64,000 nucleotides of DNA from CAVOXO01 sp963700425 (GCA_963700425.1 CAVOXO010000003.1:682001-746000), one strand, 5' to 3'; numbered from the stretch's first letter, positions 28,389-38,424 are shown. Notes: generated by a model not told the origin, from the letters alone. Made by a program: numbers and translations.

Positions 28389-29394
28389 CTACGAGAGGAG
28401 CCCGGCGGCCCTCGAGCGCGGCCGAGGCGGCGCGCGGCCCTTCCGGGTCCGCGGCGTCCGCCGGGAGCATGACGGTGAACCCGTCGAGCCCGGTCTCCGC
28501 GCACAACGACGCCATCTGCTCACCGACGCGATCGGCGCTGCCCACCATCATCCGGGCCAGCATCATGTCGCGCACCTCGGGGGTGTCGAGTGCGGAGGGG
28601 TCCATGCCCCTGCCGGCGACCATGTCGCGCAACTTGGCCTCGGCGGTGGCCTCGTCGTCTGCGCAGACCACCGAACACAACACGGTCACGTTGACGTCGT
28701 CGCGGCTGCGGTGGCTCTCGTCGAGGAGCTGGGTGATCCGGGCCATCTTCGCCGGAACCTCCGAGAGCTCGCAGTTCAGGTTGGACGCGGCCGCGTGGGC
28801 GACGGCGAGGGGGAGGGTCCGCCTCTCGCCGGCGCCACCGATGAGCAGCGGGGGTCCGCCGGGGCTGAGCGGCGGTGGCACGTTGTGAGGGCCTCGCGCT
28901 CGGGCGAATCGGCCCTCGATCCGGGGAGGGTCACCCGCGAACATGGCCGTGGCGATGGCGATGGTCTCCTCGAGGAGGGTGAAGCGATCGGCGACCGACG
29001 GGTAGTCGTAGCCGAACGCCTCGTGTTCCTCCTCGTACCACGCCGCCCCCAGGCCACAGATGGCCCGACCCCGGGAGATGACGTCGAGCGTCGTGACGGT
29101 CTTGGCCAGCATCGCGGGATTGCGGTAGGTCACCCCCGTGACGAGAGTGCCCAGTCGAACCCGCTCGGTCCTCGCGGCCAGGCCCGAGAGCAGCGAGTAC
29201 CCCTCCAGCATCGGCTCGGCGGCTCCGCCGAGGAACGGGAGCTGTAGGAAGTGATCCATGACGAAGACCGCGTCGAACCCCTCCTCCTCGGCCGTGGCGG
29301 CGACGGCGGCGGTGTGGTCGAACAGCTCGTCGGGATCGACACCCGGCAGGGTGAAGAACGGGAGCTGCAGGCCGGACCGGATCAGATCACGCAT
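28389..29394 (-). CDS. LLM-class (luciferase-like, probably F420-dependent) oxidoreductase
   Basis: About 335 residues of a luciferase-like TIM barrel: EGFDAVFVMDHFLQLPFLGG, LLSGLAARTERVRLGTLVTG, RNPAMLAKTVTTLDVISRGR, GLGAAWYEEEHEAFGYDYPS, RFTLLEETIAIATAMF, PPLLIGGAGERRTLPLAV and a C-terminal VGSADRVGEQM. This is the pattern of actinobacterial F420-dependent oxidoreductases, though some relatives use FMNH2. The frame has no stop at the natural end and runs through the next gene; removing one G near 28405 gives LLS and a TAG ending at 28389, so an extra base is assumed. An operator lies 28 bases upstream of the start. Confidence 0.75.
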
Positions 29395-29421
29395 GGCTGC
29401 GACGGTACTCGTGGAAACGGC

Positions 29422-29438
29422 GTTCCGCTGACCGGATC
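29422..29438. promoter_or_regulatory. IclR-type operator: LLM oxidoreductase gene
   Basis: GTTCCG-CTGAC-CGGATC, one mismatch in the right arm. It lies 28-44 bases upstream of the LLM oxidoreductase ATG at 29394. A further arm-like GGAAAC ends three bases before the left arm. Confidence 0.6.
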
Positions 29439-29472
29439 ACGGCTGCGGATCTGAGGCCCGACGCGGCGGTTG

Positions 29473-30288
29473 TCAGGCCTGGTGGCCGAGTCGGGCCGAG
29501 ATCCCCCGCGTCTCGTCGAGGACCAGAACGGCGATCTCGGCGATGCGTTCGTTGAGGCGCTCGAGCGGTCCGCAGACCGAGATGACCGCGACGGGACCAT
29601 CGCGGTCGAAGACCGGAGCGGCGACCGAGGATGCGCCGGCCTGTCGTTCGCCGAGCGACGCCGCGAACCCCTGGGCGCGGATGGTGTCGAGCTCGCGTCG
29701 CAGGGCGGCGCGATCGGTGATCGTGGCGGGCGTCAGTGCCTCGAGGGTCGCGTGGTCGAGGTACGACTCGATCTCGTCGTCGTCGAGGAAGGCCAGGAAG
29801 GCCTTCGACGAGGACCCGGCGTGCAGCGGGTACGGCACCCCCGTGCGGACCGTCATCCTGACCTCGACCGGCGGGGTGACCTGATCGATGTACATCCGCT
29901 CGAAACCGTTGCGGACCGACAGGGTGGCGGTCTCGCCGCTGGCGGCGGACAATCGCTCCATGGCCGCGAGGGCGAGAGGGCGGACGTCGAGGTGATCCCG
30001 GTAGCGCGCAGCCAGCAACAGCACCGCTGGACCGAGGGCGTACTTGCGGGTGCTGGGGAGTGATTGGACGAGGTCGCGTTCGCGCAGCGAGGTCAGGATC
30101 CGGTGGACCACCGCCTTGGAGATGCCGAGTTCCGACGCGATCTCGGTGACGCCGAGGGAGTCGCGCTCATCGCCGGCGAGCAGGAACAGAACATCCGCGG
30201 CCCTTTCGATGGTGGCCACGCGTCGACCGCCGTCGGGCCGGCCGTCTCGGGCCGACTCTGTCTCGGCCCCCTTCGTCGAAGCTGCCAT
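29473..30288 (-). CDS. IclR-family transcriptional regulator
   Basis: A 271-residue regulator. The winged helix-turn-helix spans about residues 24-85 (TIERAADVLFLLAGD, VTEIASELGISKAVVHRILT, RKYALGPAVL). The effector domain follows, with SVRNGFERMYIDQVTPP, GVPYPLHAGSSSKAFLAFLD and AAPVFDRDGPVAVISVCGPLER. IclR proteins bind small aromatic or organic-acid ligands and short palindromes. The palindrome at 30299-30315 sits 11 bases before its start next to a TAACTT hexamer, so it probably represses itself. Copies of the same palindrome across 28-58 kb suggest it controls the whole catabolic region. It diverges from the CaiB operon. Confidence 0.9.
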   Translation of the reverse strand: MAASTKGAETESARDGRPDGGRRVATIERAADVLFLLAGDERDSLGVTEIASELGISKAVVHRILTSLRERDLVQSLPSTRKYALGPAVLLLAARYRDHLDVRPLALAAMERLSAASGETATLSVRNGFERMYIDQVTPPVEVRMTVRTGVPYPLHAGSSSKAFLAFLDDDEIESYLDHATLEALTPATITDRAALRRELDTIRAQGFAASLGERQAGASSVAAPVFDRDGPVAVISVCGPLERLNERIAEIAVLVLDETRGISARLGHQA

Positions 30289-30298
30289 GGCGTCTCCC

Positions 30299-30315
30299 GT
30301 TCCGCTGTGTGGAAC
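30299..30315. promoter_or_regulatory. IclR-type operator: iclR autoregulation
   Basis: GTTCCG-CTGTG-TGGAAC, one mismatch in the right arm. It starts 11 bases upstream of the iclR ATG. On the minus strand a TAACTT hexamer (30316-30321), a possible -10 element, abuts the site directly, so a bound protein would cover the transcription start. Confidence 0.65.
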
Positions 30316-30385
30316 AAGTTAACGGGTCGCGTCGGCTCGGGCGGCAGGTTGCGTGGCCCGACCCGCGATGCGAAACTGGAATACC

Positions 30386-30402
30386 GTTCCGCTGGAAGAA
30401 AC
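30386..30402. promoter_or_regulatory. Weak IclR-type operator: CaiB/PrpD/HyuAB operon
   Basis: GTTCCG-CTGGA-AGAAAC; the left arm is perfect and the right arm matches 4 of 6. A TACCGT hexamer (30382-30387) overlaps its left edge. It lies 39 bases upstream of the GTG of the CaiB gene, in the divergent region shared with iclR. Confidence 0.5.
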
Positions 30403-30440
30403 AAGTGGACCGACCGTGGGGCCGATCAGGGGGACGCGAC

Positions 30441-31673
30441 GTGAGCACAGGACCAGCCACACCGGGGCGGTCCGACGGTGACGGACCCCTGCGGGGACTG
30501 CGGGTCATCGACGTCTCCACGATCCTCGCCGGACCGCTCACCGCCCAGGTTCTCGGTGACTTCGGCGCCGAGGTGATCAAGATCGAACACCCCCGTCGCG
30601 GCGACGCGTTCCGCACCCATGGTGCCTCCGAGGACGGAGTGGGACTGTGGTGGAAGATCGTGTCCCGCAACAAGGCGTGCATCACGCTGGACCTGTCGCG
30701 CCCCGAGGGTGCGGAGCTCTTCGCCGAACTCGCGTGCACCGCTGACGTCGTGATCGAGAACTTCCGACCGGGCACCCTGGAGAAGTGGGGCCTCGGTCCC
30801 GAGGTGTTGTGCGACGCCAACCCCCGCCTCGTCCTGGCTCGCATCAGCGGCTTCGGCCAGGAGGGACCGTACCGGCGGCGTCCGGGTTTCGGGACCCTGG
30901 CCGAGGCGATGTCGGGGTTCGCCGCCCTCACCGGTGAACCCGGTGGCCCTCCGACGCTTCCGCCGATGGGTCTGGCCGACACGCTCTGCGGCCTCGGAGG
31001 AGTGGGGGCCGTGATGATGGCGTTGTGGAACCGTGACCAACCCGCCGGAACGGGTCGGGGGCAGGTCATCGACCTGTCGTTGCTCGAGCCGATGATGGCG
31101 GCTGTGGGTCCGGGCCCGACGGTCTTCGATCGCCTCGGGGTTCTCCAGCCCCGAACCGGGAACCGCTCGGCATCGAACGCACCCCGCAACACCTACCGGA
31201 CCCGCGACGGACACTGGCTCGCGATCTCGACCTCGGCCTCCTCGATCGCCGAGCGAGTGATGACGATGGTGGGTCGCGCCGACGTCATCGATGAGCCGTG
31301 GTTCGCCTCGGCGGCCGGCCGGGTCGACCACGTCGAGGAACTCGACGGCGCCGTCGCCCAGTGGATCGGTGTCCGTGATGCGGCCGAGGTCATCTCCTCG
31401 TTCGAGGAGGTCGACGCCGCGGTCGCGCCCATCTACACCGCGGAGGATCTGCTGGCCGATCCGCAGGTGCAGGCCCTCGACATGGTGACCGCGGTCGACG
31501 ACGACGAGCTCGGAGTGATCCGGATGCTCAACGTCCTGTTCCGGATGTCGGAGACTCCGGGGTCGATTCGACATGCCGGCCGCCGCCTGGGCCAGGACAC
31601 CGCCGCCGTCCTGGCCACCCTCGGGGTCGACGCGGCGAGACTCGCGGAGCTGCGGGAGAGGCAGGTCGTGTGA
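30441..31673 (+). CDS. CaiB/BaiF (class III) CoA-transferase, first copy
   Basis: A 410-residue family III CoA-transferase moving CoA between carboxylic acids. Key features are LRGLRVIDVSTILAGPLTAQ, LGDFGAEVIKIEHPRRGDAF, the NKACITLDL and VVIENFRPGTLEKWGL blocks, SGFGQEGPY and GLADTLCGLGGVG with the Asp expected to form the acyl-aspartyl anhydride. The substrate cannot be read. It is the first gene of an operon in which every following start overlaps the preceding stop. The GTG at 30441 has a CAGGGGGA purine stretch upstream. A second copy is at 54119-55310. Confidence 0.85.
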   Translation: MSTGPATPGRSDGDGPLRGLRVIDVSTILAGPLTAQVLGDFGAEVIKIEHPRRGDAFRTHGASEDGVGLWWKIVSRNKACITLDLSRPEGAELFAELACTADVVIENFRPGTLEKWGLGPEVLCDANPRLVLARISGFGQEGPYRRRPGFGTLAEAMSGFAALTGEPGGPPTLPPMGLADTLCGLGGVGAVMMALWNRDQPAGTGRGQVIDLSLLEPMMAAVGPGPTVFDRLGVLQPRTGNRSASNAPRNTYRTRDGHWLAISTSASSIAERVMTMVGRADVIDEPWFASAAGRVDHVEELDGAVAQWIGVRDAAEVISSFEEVDAAVAPIYTAEDLLADPQVQALDMVTAVDDDELGVIRMLNVLFRMSETPGSIRHAGRRLGQDTAAVLATLGVDAARLAELRERQVV

Positions 31674-32488
31674 CCGACGTGGATCACCTCGATGCCGAAT
31701 CGCTCACCCGTGGTCGGGTGCTCGACCTGTCGCGACCGATGCAGTTGGGCATGGCGCAGTCGCCGAATCATCCCGAATTCCGGCTCAGCATGCCGAGACG
31801 GCATGGCGATGCGGTGCGGGCGGACGGCGGATCGGCGGCGAACGACCTGCTGGTGACCGGTACCCATGTGGGGACCCACATCGACGCCCTCGGTCATGTC
31901 TCACACTGCGGCGAACTCCATGGCGGCCTCGACGCGGACGCCGCCCAGGTGGGCGGTCGGTTGAGCCACCTGGGCGTGGAGGAGATCGCGCCGATCGTGG
32001 CCCGGGCGCTCCTCCTCGACATCGCCGCGGTCCGCGGCGTCGACAGCCTCGACGGGGGCGAGGAGGTGACCCCCGGCGACCTCGACTCGGCGCTGTCGGC
32101 CACCGGTGGGGAGATCTCACCTGGGGACGTGGTCCTGGTGCGAACCGGGTGGGGCCGTCACTGGTCGGACCCCGAGGTGTATCTGGGCCGCCTCTCGGGA
32201 GTGCCCGGCGTCTCCGAGGACGGGGCGCGTTGGTTGGCGGATCGACGGCCCGTGGCGGTCGGCGCCGACACCATCGCCTTCGAACGAATCGCCCCCATCG
32301 CCGGCCACGCCCTGTTGCCGGCCCACCGGATCCTTCTCGTGGAGGAAGGCATCTACATCATCGAAACCATGGACCTCGATGAGCTGGCGGCGTCGGGCCA
32401 TTCCGTCGTCACCGTCGTGGTCGCTCCGCTGCACCTGGTCGGCGCGACCGGATCCCCGGTGAGACCGCTGGCGATCCTCCCGCGATGA
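31670..32488 (+). CDS. Cyclase-family metal amidohydrolase (kynurenine formamidase / isatin hydrolase fold)
   Basis: A 272-residue protein with the family metal motif GTHVGTHIDALGH (H-x3-D-x3-H), a preceding LLVTG, LLLDIAAVRG, GDVVLVRTGWGRHW and the C-terminal VEEGIYIIETMDLDELAASG. Relatives hydrolyse N-formylkynurenine, or open the lactam of isatin, with Mn or Zn. Opening of an amide or lactam is therefore the likely reaction. It starts with GTG overlapping the CaiB stop by four bases. Its place between a CoA transferase and PrpD/HyuAB fits a role in ring opening. Confidence 0.8.
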   Translation: MTDVDHLDAESLTRGRVLDLSRPMQLGMAQSPNHPEFRLSMPRRHGDAVRADGGSAANDLLVTGTHVGTHIDALGHVSHCGELHGGLDADAAQVGGRLSHLGVEEIAPIVARALLLDIAAVRGVDSLDGGEEVTPGDLDSALSATGGEISPGDVVLVRTGWGRHWSDPEVYLGRLSGVPGVSEDGARWLADRRPVAVGADTIAFERIAPIAGHALLPAHRILLVEEGIYIIETMDLDELAASGHSVVTVVVAPLHLVGATGSPVRPLAILPR

Positions 32489-33945
32489 GCGGCCCATCGA
32501 CCCTGGTCCAACGTCTCGGACGGTTTGCGTCCGAGACGACCTATTCCGAGCTGCCGCCCACGTTGGCCGCGTCGTTGCCGGCTCGGGTGCTCGACATCGT
32601 GGGACTGTGTGTCGCCGCACTCGGGGTCGACACCTCCGCGGCAGTGGTGGCGATGGCCGACGAGCTCGGCGGCCGACCGAGGGCCACCGCGATCGGTCTG
32701 GGAACACGGACATCCCCGCCCGTCGCCGCCTTCGTGAACGGCGTGCTGGCCCATACCCTCGATTTCGACGACACCCATCTGCCCTCCATCGTCCATCCCT
32801 CAGCGTCGGTCGTTCCCGCCGTTCTCGCGGCGGCGCAAGCCCACCATGCGAGCGGCCCCGACCTTCTGGGCGCGGTGGCGGTGGGACTCGAGATCACCAC
32901 GCGACTCGGAATGGCGGGCTACTCCGAGGCGACCCCGGACTCTCCGGGGCAGTCGATCTACTTCGAACACGGTCAGCATGCGACCTCGATCTGCGGGGCA
33001 CTCGGCTCGGCGGCCGCGGCGGCACGGCTGGCCGGTCTGGGACCCGACGGATGCGCACACGCGATGGCGGTGGCCGCGTCGATGGCCTCGGGCATCATCG
33101 AAGCGAATCGCACGGGGGGCACCGTCAAGCGCATGCACTGCGGGTGGGCCGCTCAGTGCGGCCTCACCGCCGCGATGCTGGTCGGTCGGGGGTTCACCGG
33201 TGCCCCGACCGCGCTCGAGGGACGCTTCGGGTTGTTCGAGGCGTTGTTGCGAGACGAGTGGCGGGAGGCGCCGATCATCGACGGGCTGGGCGAGGAGTGG
33301 AACGCAGCGGACATCTTCTACAAGCCCTATCCCTTCAACCACTTCACCCACGGCGGAATCGACGCGGCCCGCCGACTCGCGGCCGGCGGTCTGACGCTCG
33401 ACGAGGTCGACCGCATCACCCTTTCGGTGGCGTCGCCCACCGTCAGGACCATCGGTGAGCCCATCGAGATCAAGCGTCGTCCGGCGACCGGCTACCAGGC
33501 CCAGTTCTCCGGCCCCTATGCCGTCGTCGCCGCGCTGCGCGGAGGCTCCTCGTTGGGTCTCGGGCTGGCCGACGTGACCGACACGGCCGCCACCGATCCG
33601 GAGGTCGTCGCCGCGATGGCGAGGGTGTCGGTGACCGGTTCGACCGAATGCGACGAGATCTACCCTCATCAGTTCCCCGCGGTGATCGAGGTGGTCACCC
33701 GCGACGGGCGCACCCTCGTCGAGAAGGTGCTGGTGACCCGGGGCGGTCCACAGAACCCGCTCACCGACGCCGAGCTCGCCACCAAGTTCCGAGACAACGT
33801 CGAGGGGCATCTCGACGACAGGCAGGCGAGCGCCGTGGTGTCCGCCGTCGCCGGTCTCCCGGCCGCGGGGCCGGATGGGGCCGACGACATCTTCGCTCCG
33901 TTGGCCGATCTCACCGCGGTGCCGCGTGCCGGGGCGGTGTCGTGA
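32485..33945 (+). CDS. MmgE/PrpD-family protein
   Basis: A 486-residue intact protein. It shows the family blocks FVNGVLAHTLDFDDTHLPSI, HPSASVVPAVLAAAQ, GVEV-like AVGLEITTRLG, HQTATCG-like GQHATSICGALGSAAAAARL, GGTVKRMHCGWAAQ, KPYPFNHFTHGGIDAA and the C-terminal FRDNVEG. MmgE/PrpD members dehydrate 2-methylcitrate, isomerise aconitate or decarboxylate related tricarboxylates. A branched or unsaturated dicarboxylate is therefore a reasonable substrate. The ATG overlaps the previous stop (ATGA). Confidence 0.85.
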   Translation: MSGPSTLVQRLGRFASETTYSELPPTLAASLPARVLDIVGLCVAALGVDTSAAVVAMADELGGRPRATAIGLGTRTSPPVAAFVNGVLAHTLDFDDTHLPSIVHPSASVVPAVLAAAQAHHASGPDLLGAVAVGLEITTRLGMAGYSEATPDSPGQSIYFEHGQHATSICGALGSAAAAARLAGLGPDGCAHAMAVAASMASGIIEANRTGGTVKRMHCGWAAQCGLTAAMLVGRGFTGAPTALEGRFGLFEALLRDEWREAPIIDGLGEEWNAADIFYKPYPFNHFTHGGIDAARRLAAGGLTLDEVDRITLSVASPTVRTIGEPIEIKRRPATGYQAQFSGPYAVVAALRGGSSLGLGLADVTDTAATDPEVVAAMARVSVTGSTECDEIYPHQFPAVIEVVTRDGRTLVEKVLVTRGGPQNPLTDAELATKFRDNVEGHLDDRQASAVVSAVAGLPAAGPDGADDIFAPLADLTAVPRAGAVS

Positions 33946-35744
33946 TCGCCGGTGGCGTCGATCCCGTGACCCTCGCGGTCCTCGCGGGCCGGTTGACCCA
34001 GGTCGCCGACGAGATGGACGCCACCCTCTTCCGGTCGGCGTTCAATCCCATCATCGCCGAGGCTCACGACGCGTCACATGGGCTCTACGACGCGCGCTCG
34101 GGGGCGACCCTCGTGCAGGGATCCACGGGTCTGCCGGTTTTCGTGGGGTCGATGCAGGGAGCCGTGGCGATGGTGATCGACCGGATCCTCCGCGACGCGG
34201 TCGACGCGGGAGCCGACCGGACGCTCGAGGGGGCGGTCGCGGCCGGCGTGGTCCGCGACGGCGACGTGTTCTGCTTCAACGACCCCTACGAGGGTGGAAC
34301 GCACCTCAATGACATGAAGTTGGTGCGGCCCTACTTCCGCGACGGAACGATCTGGTGTCACCTGGCGTCGGTGGCGCACTTCACCGACGTCGGAGGCGCG
34401 GTCGCCGGCAACTACAACCCTGCGGCCACCGAGACGCACCAGGAGGGGGTGTGCATTCCACCCGTGAAGCTGCGCGCCGCCGGCGAGCTTCGTACCGACA
34501 TCGTGGACATCATCTGCTCGATCTCCCGGGCACCGACGAGCGCGTACGGTGACCTCAACGCGCAGCTGAACGCCCTCGACCTGGGGGTGGCCCGCCTCGA
34601 CGAGGTGCTCGATGACCACGGACCCGCGACGGTCGGCGCGGCGGTGGCCGAACTGACCGCCAGAGCCGCCACGCTCATGGCGGCCCACCTGAGCGATCTG
34701 CCCGACGGTGTCTACCGGGCCACCGATCACCTCGACAACGACGGGTCGTCACCCGAGGAGGTGACCGTCGCGCTGGAGATGACCGTGTCGGACTCGTCGT
34801 TGACGCTCGACTTCGGAGGATCGTCATCGGCGGTCACCGGGCCGGTGAACATCTCGGAGACGACCGTTCGAGCGGCCTGCTACGTGGCTCTCAAGCACCT
34901 CTTTCCCGATGTGCCCTCCAACGGCGGCTGTCTCGACCCGGTGACCATCGTGGTGCCACCGGACTCGCTTCTGTCGGCCCGCCGGCCACGGCCGGTCGGC
35001 GGCTACACCGAGACCATCCTGAGGGTCATGGATCTGATCTTCTGCTGCGCGGCCCAGGCCGATCCGACGTTGTCGAACGGCTGCAGCTACGGCACGATCA
35101 ACGCTCTGTCGATCTCGGGGCCGCGCCCCGGTGGTTCGTCGATCGATCGATGGGTCATGTTCAGCTTCTTCGGTGGCGGCCTGGGAGGGTCGCCGGTGTC
35201 CGACGGGCTCAACCACGGGAACGCTCCACTCTCGACGGCGACGATCCCGCCCGTCGAGATCATGGAGTCGCGGTATCCGGTGCGGTTCACCCGCTGGTCA
35301 CTCCGCACCGACTCCGGTGGGCCCGGGCGGCGACGGGGTGGGCTCGGAGCGGAGTACGAGATCGAGATCACGACGCCCGACACCGATGCGTTCGCCTTCG
35401 GGGATCGCGGACGCTTCCCCCCGCCCGGTGTCGCGGGCGGATCGCCGGCCTCACCCAACGAGATCGTTTTCGTGGTGGACGGCGTCGACGTGCGGCCCGA
35501 ACTGATCTCCAAGGCCACCGACGTGTCGATGTCGGCGGGCGACCGGATTCGGATCTCCAGCCCCGGGGGCGGCGGCTACGGCCCCGCGTGGGAGCGCGAT
35601 CCCGGGTTGGTCGCTCGCGACGTCGAACTCGGGTACGTCAGCTCCGCAGCCGCCCGTGACCGGTACGGCGTGGTCATCGCCGACGACGGCACGCTCGAGG
35701 CGGACGCGACCGAGGCGTTGAGGATTCGAGGCCGCCATGGGTGA
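33942..35744 (+). CDS. Hydantoinase B / oxoprolinase beta-type subunit (HyuB)
   Basis: A 600-residue subunit. The opening DPVTLAVLAGRLTQVADEMD, then SGATLVQGSTGLPVFVGSM, DGDVFCFNDPYEGGTHLNDM, HFTDVGG, TETHQEGVCIPPVKL, DLNAQLNAL, FGGSSSAVTGPVN, GGYTETILRV and SSPGGGGYG identify it. With HyuA it forms an ATP-dependent enzyme that opens a five-membered lactam or imide ring (5-oxoproline, N-methylhydantoin, caprolactam-type substrates) or carboxylates acetone or acetophenone in related systems. The GTG at 33942 overlaps the PrpD stop by four bases. Confidence 0.85.
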   Translation: MIAGGVDPVTLAVLAGRLTQVADEMDATLFRSAFNPIIAEAHDASHGLYDARSGATLVQGSTGLPVFVGSMQGAVAMVIDRILRDAVDAGADRTLEGAVAAGVVRDGDVFCFNDPYEGGTHLNDMKLVRPYFRDGTIWCHLASVAHFTDVGGAVAGNYNPAATETHQEGVCIPPVKLRAAGELRTDIVDIICSISRAPTSAYGDLNAQLNALDLGVARLDEVLDDHGPATVGAAVAELTARAATLMAAHLSDLPDGVYRATDHLDNDGSSPEEVTVALEMTVSDSSLTLDFGGSSSAVTGPVNISETTVRAACYVALKHLFPDVPSNGGCLDPVTIVVPPDSLLSARRPRPVGGYTETILRVMDLIFCCAAQADPTLSNGCSYGTINALSISGPRPGGSSIDRWVMFSFFGGGLGGSPVSDGLNHGNAPLSTATIPPVEIMESRYPVRFTRWSLRTDSGGPGRRRGGLGAEYEIEITTPDTDAFAFGDRGRFPPPGVAGGSPASPNEIVFVVDGVDVRPELISKATDVSMSAGDRIRISSPGGGGYGPAWERDPGLVARDVELGYVSSAAARDRYGVVIADDGTLEADATEALRIRGRHG

Positions 35745-37828
35745 CACCGACCGACAGGGCGCCGTCGATCGGCACGTCGTGTTGGGTGTCGATGTCGGCG
35801 GCACGTTCACCGACATCGTGGCGCTGGACGAGACGGCCGGATCGATCGTGGTCGACAAGGTGTCGTCGACGCGCGGGTCGGAGGCTCGGGGGTTCATCGA
35901 CGCGGTGGGACGGGTGGCGCCGGATCTCGCCGTCGTCGCGGCGCTCATCCACGGCACGACCGTCGGCACCAACGCGCTGTTGGAACGAAAGGGCGCGCGC
36001 ACGGCGGTGATCGCCACCGCCGGATTCGCCGACGTCGTGGAGATGCGTCGGCGGGACAGGCCCCAGACCTGGGGTCTGTGGGGTGACTTCGAGCCGGTCA
36101 GTCCTCGCGACCTCCGCACCGGCGTCGTCGAGCGGGTCTCGGCCGACGGAGAGGTACTCACCTGCGTCGATCCCGACGAGGTGGTCGCGGCGGCGCGACG
36201 CCTGCTGGCCCGGGGCGCCGAAGCGGTGGCGGTCACCTTCCTCCACAGCTATGCGAACGGATCCAACGAGGCGACCGCTGCAGCAGCCCTGCGCGCCATG
36301 TGGCCCAACGAGCGCGGTATCGGTCTCGTCGGAGATCCTGCCCGAGATCCGCGAGTTCGAACGATCCTCGACGACGGTGCTCAACGCCTACCTCCAACCG
36401 GTCGTGGGCTCGTACCTCGAGACGCTCGCCCGAGAGCTCCGGGAGTCGGGCTTCCGCGGCGACTTCCTCATCGTCTCGTCGAACGGTGGCGTGATGACCG
36501 TGACCGATGCCCATCGCTTTCCCGTGCGGACCGCTCTGTCGGGACCGGCCGCGGGGGTCACCGCGGCCGCGGCCATCGCCGCGGCGTCGGGCCACGACGA
36601 CGTGTTGACCGGCGACGTCGGCGGAACGAGCTTCGACCTGGCGGTCGTCGCCGGCGGGCAACCCGTCGAGTCCGCCCAGACGACGATCGACTTCGGGCTG
36701 ACCATCCGCTCACCGATGATCGAGATCTCCACCATCGGCGCCGGTGGAGGTTCGATCGCCTGGGTGGATCGCTCCGGACTCCTCGCCATCGGGCCGCAGT
36801 CGGCCGGAAGCGTCCCGGGCCCCGTCTGCTACGGCCAGGGGAATCTCCTTCCGACCGTCACCGACGCGAACGTGGTTCTCGGACGCATCAACCCCGAGCG
36901 CCCGATCGGGGGTCTCGACGCCCTCGACGTCGACGCCGCCCGATCCGCCATCGCCGCCGAGGTGGCCGGCCCGCTCGGGCTTGAGGTCGATGCCGCGGCG
37001 GAGGCGATTCTGGTCGTCGCCGCGTCGCGGATGGCCGGGGCCCTCCGCGTGGTGTCGATCGAGAGGGGCCACGACCCACAGAACTTCCGCCTCGTCCCCT
37101 TCGGTGGCGGCGGCGGGCTCAACTGTTGCGACCTCGTGGCGGAGGTCGGTCTCGCCGGCGCACTCGTCCCGCGGCACCCCGGAGTGGTCTCCGCACTGGG
37201 ATGCGTCATGGCCGATCTGCGACACGATCTGATCCGCACGCTCAACGCCCCACTCGGCAGCCTCGACGCGTCGGCCCTCCGTGACCAGCTGACCACCGCC
37301 GAGGCCGAGGGGCGCTCCCGGCTCGCCGAGGCCGGGGTCGCGATCCAGCGGGTGGATGTCATCCACGAGACCGACATGAGCTACGTCGGTCAGAGCCACA
37401 CGGTGTCGGTGCCCCTCACCGACGGATCGGGCACCCCCCTGGCCGTGTCAGAGATGGACCGCGATTCGGTCCGCTGTGCCTTCGAGCGTGCCTACGCGGC
37501 AGCGTACGGTCGGACGTTGGACGGAATCGAGATCCTGGTGATGAACGCCCGCACGGTCGTGGTGGGCCGACGGCCACCCATCGACCTCGAGGCGCTGGGC
37601 CGGGGAGGACGCTCGACGTCGAGGCCGAAGGTCAGCCGACGTGTCCACTTCTCGGGACGGTGGATGGACACCGACGTCATCGACCGCGCCGGTCTCGGGG
37701 AGGGCGACCGGGTCTCGGGTCCGGCGGTGATCGAACAACTCGACGCGACGACGGTGATTCCACCGGGGTGGACCGCAACCGTCGACCGGCTGGGAAACCT
37801 CGACATCACCGGGAGTGACGGGCCATGA
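35737..37828 (+). CDS. Hydantoinase A / oxoprolinase alpha-type subunit (HyuA), one frameshift
   Basis: About 696 residues after correction. The ATP-binding ASKHA motifs are VLGVDVGGTFTDIVALD and HGTTVGTNALLERKGARTAV. Then come ERSSTTVLNAYLQPVVGSYL, SSNGGVMTVTDA, SGPAAGVTAAA, GDVGGTSFDLAVV, ISTIGAGGGSIAWVD and HPGVVSALGCVMADL. One extra base near 36335 (CTCGTCGGAG) separates the two frames; the joined reading SSEILPEIREF is as expected. HyuA phosphorylates the lactam carbonyl for hydrolysis together with HyuB. Its ATG overlaps the hyuB stop by eight bases. Confidence 0.85.
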
Positions 37829-38424
37829 CCGCGGAATCGAGCGGATCGGCGCTCCTCGTGGTCGACCTCCAGAACGACTTCCTCCATCCCGACGGCGCGT
37901 ACGGTCGTGGCGGGGTCGACGGATCCGCCCTCGCGCCCGCGGTGTCGAATGCCGTCGACACGGCCGCCGCGGCCCGGGCCGCGGGGGTGGCGGTGGTGGC
38001 GACGCGGTTCACGCTTCTCGCCGGACCCGACGGTGCCCCCCTCATCTCCGACCACCTCGCCGAGCTGCGCCCGTTCCTCGCACCGGGCCACTTCTCTCAG
38101 GGTTCGTGGGGGCACGGCACCATCGAGGCACTGGAGGAGCCGTCGTTCGCGGTGGACAAGGTGGCGTATTCCGCGTTCGCCCACACCCCGCTGGACTGGT
38201 GGTTGCGGCGGGTGGGTATCCACCGACTGTTCGTCTGCGGAATCGTCACCAACGGCGGGGTCGCGTCGACGATCCGGGCAGCCCATGTCGACGACTACGA
38301 GGTGACCCTCGTGAGCGACGCGTCGGCGGCGTTCCGCCCCGATGTCCACGACGCCGCCGTCGCCTCGCTGGGCTCGGTGGTCGACGTCACCACGACGGCC
38401 GATCTCATCGAGACCTGGACATGA
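37825..38424 (+). CDS. Isochorismatase-fold hydrolase lacking the usual nucleophilic Cys
   Basis: A 199-residue cysteine-hydrolase-fold protein: LLVVDLQNDFL carries the catalytic Asp and VDKVAYSAF the Lys. At the place of the Cys, normally in T-N-V-C-V-E, it reads GIVTNGGVASTIR, with Gly instead. True isochorismatases (EntB, PhzD) also have Gly here and hydrolyse without a covalent intermediate, while amidases of the fold need the Cys. The reaction is therefore uncertain and amidase activity is doubtful. The ATG overlaps the hyuA stop by four bases. Confidence 0.8.
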   Translation: MTAESSGSALLVVDLQNDFLHPDGAYGRGGVDGSALAPAVSNAVDTAAAARAAGVAVVATRFTLLAGPDGAPLISDHLAELRPFLAPGHFSQGSWGHGTIEALEEPSFAVDKVAYSAFAHTPLDWWLRRVGIHRLFVCGIVTNGGVASTIRAAHVDDYEVTLVSDASAAFRPDVHDAAVASLGSVVDVTTTADLIETWT

